This document shows, piece after piece, positions 8,583-16,193 of a stretch of DNA of 64,000 bases. Every line of letters starts with the position of its first letter. The stretch's first letter is position 1. The translations under genes were made by a program, and so were the position numbers. This DNA comes from Virgisporangium ochraceum (GTDB lineage Bacteria; Actinomycetota; Actinomycetes; Mycobacteriales; Micromonosporaceae): NCBI RefSeq assembly GCF_016863655.1, contig NZ_BOPH01000054.1, forward strand, positions 1 to 64,000, read 5' to 3'. Below the pieces are notes generated by a model. It was not told the DNA's origin. It searched no databases and was given only the letters and a program-made list of their open reading frames with translations.

Positions 8583-10085
8583 ATGTCAGAGGTCGCGGAT
8601 GACGCCAGAACCGTCCAACTAGGGAAGACCCGTCCCCCACTCGCGGTCGACGACCTGCCGGAGCCGGAGGAGGTCTTCAAGGTCCGCCGGCTCGGCCCGG
8701 CACAGATCATCAAGTTCGCCATCGGACCCAGCCTGATCGCGCTCGGCATCTCCATCGGCAGCGGCGAGTGGCTCCTCGGCCCGCAGGCGGTGGGCCAGTA
8801 CGGCTTCATCGGGGTCGGCTGGGTCATCCTCGTCTCGGCCGTCCTGCAGACGTTCTACAACGTGGAGATCGCCCGCACGGTCATGGCCACCGGTGAGTCA
8901 CCGGTGGTCTCGTGGGGACGCGTTCCGCCCGGCGTCCTGGTGTGGGTGCCGCTGTCGGTCTTCATCGTCATCTTCGCGTTCATCGCCGGTGGCTGGGCCG
9001 CCTCGGCCGGGCAGGGCATGTACGCGCTCGTGCACGGCGAGGTGGCGCCCGCCGGTGCGGAGGAGCCGCGCATCTGGGCGATCGCCCTGCTGGTGCTGGT
9101 CTTCCTCATCACCGTCGCCGCCCGGCGCATCAGCCGGTCGCTGGAGCTGGCGAACTGGGTGATGGTCGGCACGATCCTCGCCGGCCTGCTGCTCATCGAC
9201 CTGTTCGTGGTGCCGTTCTCGCAGTGGTGGGAGGGCATCCGCGGCTTCGTGACCCCCGCGATGCCGCCCGACGGGATCACCGCCACCCAGCTCGGCGGCC
9301 TCGCCGGGTTCACCGCGCTCGCGTCGGGGCTCAACTGGTACGTGATGGGCCACTACCGCGACAAGGGCTACGGCATGGGCTACCGCACCGGGTACATCTC
9401 CGGGCTGCGCGGCGAACGGCCCGAGCTGAAGGCGGTGGGTGTCACCTTCCCCGACGACGAACTCAACCGCGGCCGGTGGAAGCGCTGGTACCGGCTGCTC
9501 ATGCTCGACCAGTGGGGCGTGTTCTTCATCGGGGCGATGCTCGGCATGCTGCTGCCGACGATCCTGATGGCGCACGCCGTCGAGGTGTCGGGCGAGCGTC
9601 CGACGGCGGCCACCGTGCCGACGTTCGTGGCGGGCGTGTTCGAGGAGGAGTACGGGCGGCCGATGTTCTACGTCGCGCTGGTTCTCGGTGTGCTGATCCT
9701 GTTCAGCACGCAGCTCGGCATCTTCGAGGGCATGGTGCGGGTGACGACCGACGCCGCGCACGGCACCAGCCCCCGGCTGCGCAAGCTCATCGAGGGTGAC
9801 CCGCGCCGGTTCTACTACCCGTTCATGCTGCTGCTGATCGTCGTGATCTCGGTGGTGCTGCACCAGGCGCTGCCGGTGAACCTCGTGCAGTGGTCGGCGA
9901 ACATGTCGAACCTCGGCGCGCTCATCTACCCGTTCCTGTTGATGTATCTCAACAGCAGGCTGCCGAGGCCGGCCCGGCCGCGGCCGTGGCACTACGTGAT
10001 CCTGGTGCTCAACGTGCTGTTCTTCGGCTTCTTCTTCGTCAACTTCGTCGCCGACCTGATCGGCGACCCGCTGATCACGTTCTGA
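8583..10085 (+). CDS. Nramp-like multi-pass membrane transporter
   Basis: The protein has 500 residues and about 11-12 hydrophobic segments. The opening helix reads GPSLIALGISIGSGEWLLGP, and the overall pattern resembles actinobacterial proteins annotated as Nramp-family divalent metal transporters. The canonical metal-binding motifs DPGN (helix 1) and MPH (helix 6) are not seen, so substrate and even ion dependence are uncertain. An ATG at 8583 with GGGAGG six bases upstream was preferred over an earlier in-frame start. It lies 91 bp after coxE on the same strand. A role in supplying metal for CO dehydrogenase is tempting but unproven. The 3' end lies four bases from the convergent methyltransferase. 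Confidence 0.65.
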   Translation: MSEVADDARTVQLGKTRPPLAVDDLPEPEEVFKVRRLGPAQIIKFAIGPSLIALGISIGSGEWLLGPQAVGQYGFIGVGWVILVSAVLQTFYNVEIARTVMATGESPVVSWGRVPPGVLVWVPLSVFIVIFAFIAGGWAASAGQGMYALVHGEVAPAGAEEPRIWAIALLVLVFLITVAARRISRSLELANWVMVGTILAGLLLIDLFVVPFSQWWEGIRGFVTPAMPPDGITATQLGGLAGFTALASGLNWYVMGHYRDKGYGMGYRTGYISGLRGERPELKAVGVTFPDDELNRGRWKRWYRLLMLDQWGVFFIGAMLGMLLPTILMAHAVEVSGERPTAATVPTFVAGVFEEEYGRPMFYVALVLGVLILFSTQLGIFEGMVRVTTDAAHGTSPRLRKLIEGDPRRFYYPFMLLLIVVISVVLHQALPVNLVQWSANMSNLGALIYPFLLMYLNSRLPRPARPRPWHYVILVLNVLFFGFFFVNFVADLIGDPLITF

Positions 10086-10089
10086 CCGT

Positions 10090-10890
10090 TCATCCGAGAG
10101 TGCCCGTCTGCACGACGACGGTGACGTGCTCGACGAACCGGGTGCGCGGCGCCAGCGCGGCGCGCACCCGGGCCTCGAAGTCGTTGCGCCGGTACGGATC
10201 CGACACGTCCACCGCCGACATCGCCGAGAACATGCCGCCGATGATGCCGTCGAGGTCGAGTTCGGCCTCGTACTCCACGCGGGTTTCGCCGGTCGTGTAG
10301 CCGGCCGCGGCCATGGCGTCGCGGTAGCCGGCACGCGACCCCTCGTCGGTGCCGCAGGCCCAGCCCACGTCGCGCGCGGTCCACGCCTCCAGGACGCCGC
10401 GCAGCGTGCGCGACCAGTCGCTGTCCTGCAGCCACAGCGGCGCGCCGTTGGTGACCACGGCGACGCCCCCACCGCGTCGCAGCAGGGGCCGCGCGGCCGC
10501 GAACAGCGCGGCCTGGTCCATCCAGTGGATCGCGACCGCGGCCGTCACCGCCGCGACCGTGCCGGGGCCGAGCAGCGCGCCCAACGCCGGCAGGTCGCTG
10601 TCGAAGCCGACCATCCAGGACGCGTTGCGCACGCCCGCGTGACGCGCGGCCGTTCCCGCCAGGCGCAGCATGTCGGGCTCCGGGTCGACACCGACCGCGG
10701 CCCGCACCCGGCCGGCGAGCGGCAGCGTCAACTGGCCCGTGCCGCAGCCCAGGTCGACCACCACGTCGGTGCGGTCGAGCGCGAACGCCTCGGCCAGCGC
10801 GTCGACGACCGGCGACGGGTATCCGCGCCGGAACCGCGCGTAGTTCTGGGCGACGTCGCCGCTGAATCCTCTGAGCACCGGTTCGGACAT
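10090..10890 (-). CDS. Class I SAM-dependent methyltransferase
   Basis: The protein has 266 residues. Motif I is VVVDLGCGTGQLTLPLA, followed by the acidic ribose-binding VGVDPEPDML and a later AIHWMDQ segment typical of the UbiE/COQ5 and type 11 groups. The N-terminal FSGDVAQNYARFRRGYP is shared by many small-molecule methyltransferases. The substrate cannot be inferred. The start was placed at the ATG at 10890 because upstream codons run into the divergent gene's promoter. The neighbour at 10979 is divergent, leaving 88 bp for both promoters. Confidence 0.85.
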   Translation of the reverse strand: MSEPVLRGFSGDVAQNYARFRRGYPSPVVDALAEAFALDRTDVVVDLGCGTGQLTLPLAGRVRAAVGVDPEPDMLRLAGTAARHAGVRNASWMVGFDSDLPALGALLGPGTVAAVTAAVAIHWMDQAALFAAARPLLRRGGGVAVVTNGAPLWLQDSDWSRTLRGVLEAWTARDVGWACGTDEGSRAGYRDAMAAAGYTTGETRVEYEAELDLDGIIGGMFSAMSAVDVSDPYRRNDFEARVRAALAPRTRFVEHVTVVVQTGTLG

Positions 10891-10978
10891 CGCTCCATCG
10901 TGGCGGTCTCTCCGCTGCCGTGGGGGGCATTCCGCCGGAGGCGGACAAGCCGGCACAGCCGCCGTAGGCTTACCCGCC

Positions 10979-11848
10979 ATGACGGACTTCCCGCTCCCCG
11001 GTTCCGCGACGCCCGTGGTCGTGGCGCCGGCGCCGGCGGCCGGCCCCGGGTACTGGGCGGGCGCGCCGAGCGTCGTGCTCGACGACGACGGCACCTTCGT
11101 CCTCGCCTACCGGGTGCGCAACGGGCACGACGGTCTCGACCAGACGGTCGTCGCGCGCTCACCCGACGGCGAGACGTTCACGACGGTGGCGGTGCTCGAC
11201 GGCCGGCGCTTCGGCGCCCACTGGATGGAGCGCCCCGCGCTCGTGAAGGTGGGCCCGGGCCGGTGGCGCATGTGGGTGTGCATGGGCAGCCCGGTCGACG
11301 ACCCCGGCAGCAAGCGGTGGTGGATCGAGCTTCTGGAGGCCGACGACCCGGCGAAGCTGGCCGACGCGCCGGCGCTGCCCGGGTTCCCCGGTGACGACCT
11401 GAACGCGGTGAAGGATCCGGTCGTCCACCTCGTCGACGGGACGTACCACGCCTGGATCTGCTGCCACCTCCTCGACATCCCCGGCGCCGAAGACCGCATG
11501 AACACCGCGTACGCCACGAGCGACGACGGGCTCTCCTGGACGTGGCACGGCACCGTCCTCAGTGGACGGTCGAGCGAGTGGGACGCCCGCGGCGCGCGCG
11601 TTACCACCGTGCTGCCCGACGGCCGGGCCGCGTACGACGGGCGCGCCACCGCGGAGGAGAACTGGTTCGAGCGCAGCGGAATCGCCGCACCCGACGGCGA
11701 CGGCCTGTCGGCGGTGCCCGGCACACCCGTCACCGACGTGCGGTACCTGGAGGCGGTGCCGCTGCCCGGCGGCGGGTACCGCGTCTACTACGAGGCCCGG
11801 CTGCCCGACGGGAGCCACGAACTGCGTACCGAGCTCGTCACGCCGTAA
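10979..11848 (+). CDS. Five-bladed beta-propeller, glycosidase-like protein
   Basis: The protein has 289 residues with no signal peptide. Repeated patterns of the type GAPSVVLDDDGTFVLAYR, ERPALVKVGPGRWRMWV and VKDPVVHLVDGTYHAWI are the blade signatures of the GH43/GH32/GH130 propeller superfamily, where Asp and Glu residues at the blade centre form the active site. A catalytic set could not be assigned by eye, so it may be an intracellular glycoside hydrolase, a phosphorylase or a non-enzymatic relative. Its end overlaps the convergent winged-helix gene by 11 bp. Confidence 0.6.
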   Translation: MTDFPLPGSATPVVVAPAPAAGPGYWAGAPSVVLDDDGTFVLAYRVRNGHDGLDQTVVARSPDGETFTTVAVLDGRRFGAHWMERPALVKVGPGRWRMWVCMGSPVDDPGSKRWWIELLEADDPAKLADAPALPGFPGDDLNAVKDPVVHLVDGTYHAWICCHLLDIPGAEDRMNTAYATSDDGLSWTWHGTVLSGRSSEWDARGARVTTVLPDGRAAYDGRATAEENWFERSGIAAPDGDGLSAVPGTPVTDVRYLEAVPLPGGGYRVYYEARLPDGSHELRTELVTP

Positions 11849-13031
11849 GCTCCTTCTCCAGCGGGGTCCGGAAGCGCGGCGTCACACGCGTCGGGCCCAC
11901 CCACGCGGCGACACCGGCCGCCGCCGCCTCCACCGCGGCGGCCGCCTCCGCGCCGACGTCCTCCAGCAGCCGCGTCACCACCTCACCGTCACCGCGCTGC
12001 GCCCAGCCGCCGACGATGCGCCCGTCGCACCACACGGTCGGACCGACGTTGCCGTTGCGGTCGAACAACGCGGCGGCATGCGGCCCGAGGAACCACGACC
12101 GCTCCTGCCAGCCCATCGGGGTCGGGTCGAGACCGGGAAGCAGCGCGACCCACGGCTCCGGCGCCTCGTCGTCGGTGTCGCCGGGCAGCAGCACGCCCGG
12201 CGTGCCGTCGAGGTCGACCTCCTCGGGACCGATCGCGGCGAGCGCCGCGCGCACCTGGCCCAGCGGCCACCCCGTCCACCACTTGATGTCGGTGACCGGA
12301 GCCGGCCCGAACGCCGCGAGCCACCGGCGCACGAGCTCGGCGCGGGCCTCCTCGACCGGTACGTCGGCGATGGCGGTGCCCAGCCACGCGTCGGTCGGCG
12401 CCCAGCGCCACTGCTGGCTGATCCACGACCCGCGCGGACGGGTGCGCACGATGCGACCGTCGAGCGCCATCAGGTTCAGCACCCAGCTGGTGATCCGCTG
12501 GGTGGCGGCGTACGACCGTCCCTGCGCCAGCTCCACGCTCGCGCCGAGCCGCGGCACGTCGCGCGCCAGCTCGGCACCGACGGCCTCGCCGCGGGCGACG
12601 AGGGTCCGCAGCGTCTCGGCCTCCACATCGGCCAGCCAGGCCGCCCGGTCGGTGGGCGCGTCGCCGGCGACGTCGGTCATCACACCGCCGTCCATCAACG
12701 AGAGGTAACGGCGGCGTTGGGTCGCGGCCACCGCGCGGCCCGCGGCGGCCTGCACCACCGGAACCGACGCCACCGGCACGACGAACAACGTGCGCCGCAT
12801 GGCCATCATCCGCACCAGCGAGCGGTCCTCGTACAGCGCGCGCTCGACCCCGGCCACGGTGACCCCGGGGACCCGGGCCCGCAGCGAGAGGAACACCGTC
12901 GCGGGATCGGTGGCGTGCAACGCGACGAGCGAGCCGGTCGCATCCTCCACAGTGGACGCACCGGCCCCGCCGGCGAGCCGGTGCCGGCGGGCCAGCCGGG
13001 CCCGCCGCTGTGCGGTGGTGATCCGACGCAT
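11838..13031 (-). CDS. Winged-helix DNA-binding domain protein (DUF1006/HTH_42-like)
   Basis: The protein has 397 residues. Sequence features (RRYLSLMDGG, SYAATQRITSWVLNLMALDG, DIKWWTGWPLGQVRAAL, LLPGLDPTPMGWQERSWFLG) match the crosslink-repair-type AlkX/YcaQ-related winged-helix family. Members are implicated in DNA binding or repair of alkylated or crosslinked DNA, but many actinobacterial copies are uncharacterised. The ATG at 13031 was chosen because the frame extending to 13226 would cross the promoter of the divergent peptidase. A perfect palindrome (13048-13063) sits just upstream and could control both genes. Confidence 0.75.
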   Translation of the reverse strand: MRRITTAQRRARLARRHRLAGGAGASTVEDATGSLVALHATDPATVFLSLRARVPGVTVAGVERALYEDRSLVRMMAMRRTLFVVPVASVPVVQAAAGRAVAATQRRRYLSLMDGGVMTDVAGDAPTDRAAWLADVEAETLRTLVARGEAVGAELARDVPRLGASVELAQGRSYAATQRITSWVLNLMALDGRIVRTRPRGSWISQQWRWAPTDAWLGTAIADVPVEEARAELVRRWLAAFGPAPVTDIKWWTGWPLGQVRAALAAIGPEEVDLDGTPGVLLPGDTDDEAPEPWVALLPGLDPTPMGWQERSWFLGPHAAALFDRNGNVGPTVWCDGRIVGGWAQRGDGEVVTRLLEDVGAEAAAAVEAAAAGVAAWVGPTRVTPRFRTPLEKELTA

Positions 13032-13047
13032 GTCCAGGTGTCTATCA

Positions 13048-13063
13048 CGATCGGCGCCGATCG
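13048..13063. promoter_or_regulatory. Perfect 16-bp palindrome in a divergent promoter
   Basis: CGATCGGCGCCGATCG lies between the starts of the winged-helix gene and the M15 peptidase. It is immediately upstream of the -35 box of the peptidase promoter, a usual place for an operator. Confidence 0.4.
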
Positions 13064-13068
13064 ATGCC

Positions 13069-13097
13069 TTGACGGTCATCCAACCCATCGCCATACT
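13069..13097 (+). promoter_or_regulatory. Sigma-70-type promoter of the M15 peptidase gene
   Basis: TTGACG (13069-13074) and CATACT (13092-13097) are separated by exactly 17 bp, close to the housekeeping consensus. A start near 13104 would give a leader of about 40 nt before the ATG at 13144. Confidence 0.55.
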
Positions 13098-13143
13098 TCG
13101 ATCAAACCCGGAACTGCTCATGGGGGGCAGAACTGGAGGCGTC

Positions 13144-13926
13144 ATGCGGCGGCTCGGCAGTGTGTTCGTGTCGCTTCTACTCACCGTGACCGCAACGATC
13201 GCCGGCGTGTTCGTCATGCCCGACAAGGCGCTCGCGGACGGTTGCTACACCTGGAACCGGAACCTCGCCGAAGGAGCATCGGGTGAGGACGTCCGGCAAC
13301 TGCAGATCCGGCTATCCGGCTACCCCGGCTACGGCGCCGTTCTCGGCGTCGACGGCGCGTTCGGACCCGCCACCCGGGCCGCACTGGTGCGGTTCCAGCA
13401 GGCATACGGGCTCTCGGCCGACGGTGTGGCCGGCACGGCGACGTTCAACCGGCTCTACGCCCTGCAGGACGACGACTGCACGCCGGTGAACTTCAGCTAC
13501 GCCGAGCTCAACAACTGCAACAGCACCTGGTCGGGTGGCAACGTCCCGGCGGCGACGGCGAAGGCCAACGCCCTCCTGTCCATGTGGAAGCTGCAGGCGA
13601 TGCGGCACGCGCTGGGCGACCAGCCGCTCCGGGTCACCAGCGGGTTCCGCAGCGTCTCGTGCAACAACTCCGTCGGTGGCGCGTCGAGCAGCCGGCACCT
13701 CTACGGTGACGCGGTCGACCTCGGCGAGGGCCCACACTCGTTGTGCCGCATGGCCCAGCAGGCCCGAAACCACGGGTTCCGGGGCATCCTCGGCCCCGGC
13801 TACCCCGCGCACAACGACCACACGCACGTCGACCACCGGCCCAGCCGGTACTGGTCGGCGGCCAACTGCGGCGTGTCGGTCGCCGGCATCCAGTCCGTCG
13901 ACCCGATCGAGGGCGACGGCCCGTAA
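13144..13926 (+). CDS. Secreted M15-family peptidase with peptidoglycan-binding domain
   Basis: The protein has 260 residues. A signal peptide ends near ALA at residue 30. A PG_binding_1 domain follows (EGASGEDVRQLQIRLSGYPG to about residue 105). The C-terminal half is an M15A/VanY-like zinc peptidase: SGFRSVSCNNSVGG leads into SSRHLYGDAVDL, which supplies the first His and Asp zinc ligands, and HNDHTHVDH carries the final His. It should cleave D-Ala crosslinks or stem peptides in the wall. The ATG at 13144 has GGAGG at 13135-13139, with a good promoter upstream. Paired Cys residues suggest disulphides outside the cell. Confidence 0.88.
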   Translation: MRRLGSVFVSLLLTVTATIAGVFVMPDKALADGCYTWNRNLAEGASGEDVRQLQIRLSGYPGYGAVLGVDGAFGPATRAALVRFQQAYGLSADGVAGTATFNRLYALQDDDCTPVNFSYAELNNCNSTWSGGNVPAATAKANALLSMWKLQAMRHALGDQPLRVTSGFRSVSCNNSVGGASSSRHLYGDAVDLGEGPHSLCRMAQQARNHGFRGILGPGYPAHNDHTHVDHRPSRYWSAANCGVSVAGIQSVDPIEGDGP

Positions 13927-13934
13927 CGCGTCGA

Positions 13935-13966
13935 AGGGCGGGGGGCCCGCTACGGTCGCCCGCCCT
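13935..13966. terminator. Hairpin between convergent genes
   Basis: AGGGCGGG (13935-13942) pairs with CCCGCCCT (13959-13966). It lies just after the M15 stop and overlaps the last codons of the convergent GNAT gene. Confidence 0.45.
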
Positions 13967-14501
13967 CCCACTCCTCCCGCAGGATCTCGTACTCGACCTC
14001 GCCGTGCTCGGTGCCGGGGATCGGGTCGTCGAAGTGGAGGTGGAACACCCGCACGAACCGCAGCCCGACCCGCTCCATCACCTGCCGCGACCGGGTGTTG
14101 ACGAACATGGTCTCCGCCCACACCCGGCGCGTGCCCAGCTCGGTGAACGCCTTGTGCAGCACCGCGCGGGAACCCTCCGTCGCGTACCCCTTGCCCCACG
14201 CGTCGCGGCGCAGCCGGTACCCGAGCTCGCCCTCGTCCGGCGGCGTCTCCGCGTCGCGGCTCAACGCGAACCATCCGACGAACGCTCCGGTGGCCTTCTC
14301 CGTGGCCGCCCACCGGCCGTAGCCGGCCTCCCGGTCGCAGCCGTCGTACAGGGTGCGCTCGACGGTCTCCCGCGTCGTCGGCTTCCCGTTGGTGAGGTAA
14401 CGCATGACCTCGGGGTCGCTGTCGAGCTCCACGAGGTCGTCGACGTCACCGGGTCCGAGCCAGTGCAGCACCAGCCGTTCCGTCGTCAGGTGGATGTCCA
14501 C
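13950..14501 (-). CDS. GNAT-family N-acetyltransferase (RimJ/RimL type)
   Basis: The protein has 183 residues. It opens LTTERLVLHWLGPGDVDDL, a hallmark of the RimJ/RimL subgroup. The acetyl-CoA loop is RRDAWGKGYATEG, and NTRSRQVMERVGLRF forms the C-terminal motif. The substrate is unknown; relatives acetylate ribosomal protein N-termini, antibiotics or small amines. The start is GTG. It is divergent from the DUF885 gene with only 24 bp between start codons, so the promoters must overlap the genes or be leaderless. Confidence 0.85.
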   Translation of the reverse strand: MDIHLTTERLVLHWLGPGDVDDLVELDSDPEVMRYLTNGKPTTRETVERTLYDGCDREAGYGRWAATEKATGAFVGWFALSRDAETPPDEGELGYRLRRDAWGKGYATEGSRAVLHKAFTELGTRRVWAETMFVNTRSRQVMERVGLRFVRVFHLHFDDPIPGTEHGEVEYEILREEWEGGRP

Positions 14502-14525
14502 GGGACCACGCTATAGGGTTTCCGG

Positions 14526-16139
14526 GTGACACCGGTGTTCGAACTCTGCGCCCGATACGTCGACCGCCTCGCCGAGTTCGACCCCGTCTTCGCCACGATG
14601 CGCGGCGTCGAAACGGAGTTCAGACCCGCCACCGACTTCGGACCCGACGGGCACGCGGCGCGCGAAGACCTGGTCCGCTCGACGCTCGCGGAACTGGCCA
14701 CGCTGGAACCGACGAGCGACGCCGACCGCGGCGCGGCGGCCTACCTCCGCGAACGGCTGGAGTCGCAGGCAGCCTGGTACGACCTCGGTGAGCCGGTGCG
14801 CGACCTGCGGGCGCTGTTCGGCACGATGCACATCGTCCACGACAACGCGTCGATGCTGCCGCGCGGCGACGACGAGCGGTGGCACCGGATCGCGACGCGG
14901 CTCGCCGCCGTTCCGGAGATGCTTGCCAGCTGGCGCCGGTCGCTCGACCTCGGCATCGAGCGCGGAACCACCGCCGCACGGCGGCAGGCGGTCGAGGGCG
15001 CCGCACAGGCCGACAGCTACGTCGGCAGCCACGAGGAGCTGGTGCGCTCGTACGGCGACGGCCCGCTGGCCGGCGACCTGGCCCGGGCCGCGCGGGCGGC
15101 CGACGCCGGCTACACCGACCTGGCGCGGTACCTCCGCGAGACGTACGCCCCGCGGGCAACGGAGGTCGACGCCGTCGGTGCGGAGCGGTACGCGGTCGCG
15201 GCCCGCGGCAGCCTCGGCGCCGACCTCGACGCGCGCGAGGCGTACGAGTGGGGCTGGGCCGAGCTGGAACGCATCGAGGCCGAGCTCGCCGTCGAGGCCG
15301 GACACATCAAGCCCGGTGCCACCATCGACGAGGCGATGGCACTGCTCGACGCGTCGGAGTTCGTCGACGGCGAAGACGCGTACCGCGAATGGTTGCAGGA
15401 CAAGCATGACTGGGCCATCCGGCAGCTGCACGGGGTGCACTTCGACATCGCCGAGCCGCTGCACACCGTCGAGGTGGTGCTCGCGACCGGGTCGAACTCG
15501 GGTGCGGCGTACTACACCTCGCCGAGCGAGGACCTCAGCCGTCCCGGGCGTACCTGGTGGCCCACGGGTGGCCGCACGCGGTTCGAGACGTGGAGCGAAC
15601 TGTCCACTGTGTACCACGAGGGTGTGCCCGGGCATCACCTGCAGAACGGCGCCTGCCGCATCGCCGGCGACAGCCTGTCGCGGTTCGCGAAGGTCACCGG
15701 GGTGTCCGGATACGGCGAAGGCTGGGCCCTGTACGCCGAACGGCTCGCCGACGAGCTGGGCTGGTTCACCGACCGCGGCACCCGGCTCGGCATGCTCACC
15801 GGCTCGTCGCTGCGCGCGGCGCGGGTGGTGCTCGACATCGGCGTGCACCTCGACCTGCCGATGCCCGACGGGTCACGCTGGACGTTCGAGAACGCCTGCC
15901 GGTTCCTGCGCGACCGCGGCCGGGCCGAACCGCACCGCGTGCACGCCGAGGTGGTGCGGTACTTCGGGTGGCCGGCACAGGCCATCTCGTACAAGCTCGG
16001 CGAGCGCGCGTTCCTCGCGGCCCGCGCGGAAGCCCAGCGGCGGCCAGGGTTCGACCTCAAGCGGTGGCACACCGACCTGCTGAACCTGGGACCGGTGGGG
16101 CTCGACCAGCTCCGGGAGACACTGCGCCACGTCGGTTGA
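14526..16139 (+). CDS. DUF885-family putative metallopeptidase
   Basis: The protein has 537 residues with no signal peptide or membrane helix, so it should be cytoplasmic. The zinc motif HEGVPGHHLQ (HExxxH-type variant of this family) lies near residue 363, with GYGEGWALYAERLADELG after it supplying a downstream Glu ligand. The C-terminal YFGWPAQAISYKLGE is also conserved in the family. Characterised relatives are dipeptidases or carboxypeptidases, but most DUF885 proteins are unstudied. The start is GTG at 14526, close behind the divergent GNAT start. Confidence 0.85.
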   Translation: MTPVFELCARYVDRLAEFDPVFATMRGVETEFRPATDFGPDGHAAREDLVRSTLAELATLEPTSDADRGAAAYLRERLESQAAWYDLGEPVRDLRALFGTMHIVHDNASMLPRGDDERWHRIATRLAAVPEMLASWRRSLDLGIERGTTAARRQAVEGAAQADSYVGSHEELVRSYGDGPLAGDLARAARAADAGYTDLARYLRETYAPRATEVDAVGAERYAVAARGSLGADLDAREAYEWGWAELERIEAELAVEAGHIKPGATIDEAMALLDASEFVDGEDAYREWLQDKHDWAIRQLHGVHFDIAEPLHTVEVVLATGSNSGAAYYTSPSEDLSRPGRTWWPTGGRTRFETWSELSTVYHEGVPGHHLQNGACRIAGDSLSRFAKVTGVSGYGEGWALYAERLADELGWFTDRGTRLGMLTGSSLRAARVVLDIGVHLDLPMPDGSRWTFENACRFLRDRGRAEPHRVHAEVVRYFGWPAQAISYKLGERAFLAARAEAQRRPGFDLKRWHTDLLNLGPVGLDQLRETLRHVG

Positions 16140-16193
16140 CCCGGCGAAGCTTTCCGTAGCCGGCCGTGCCGTAGCGCGTCACACAAAAGCTTT

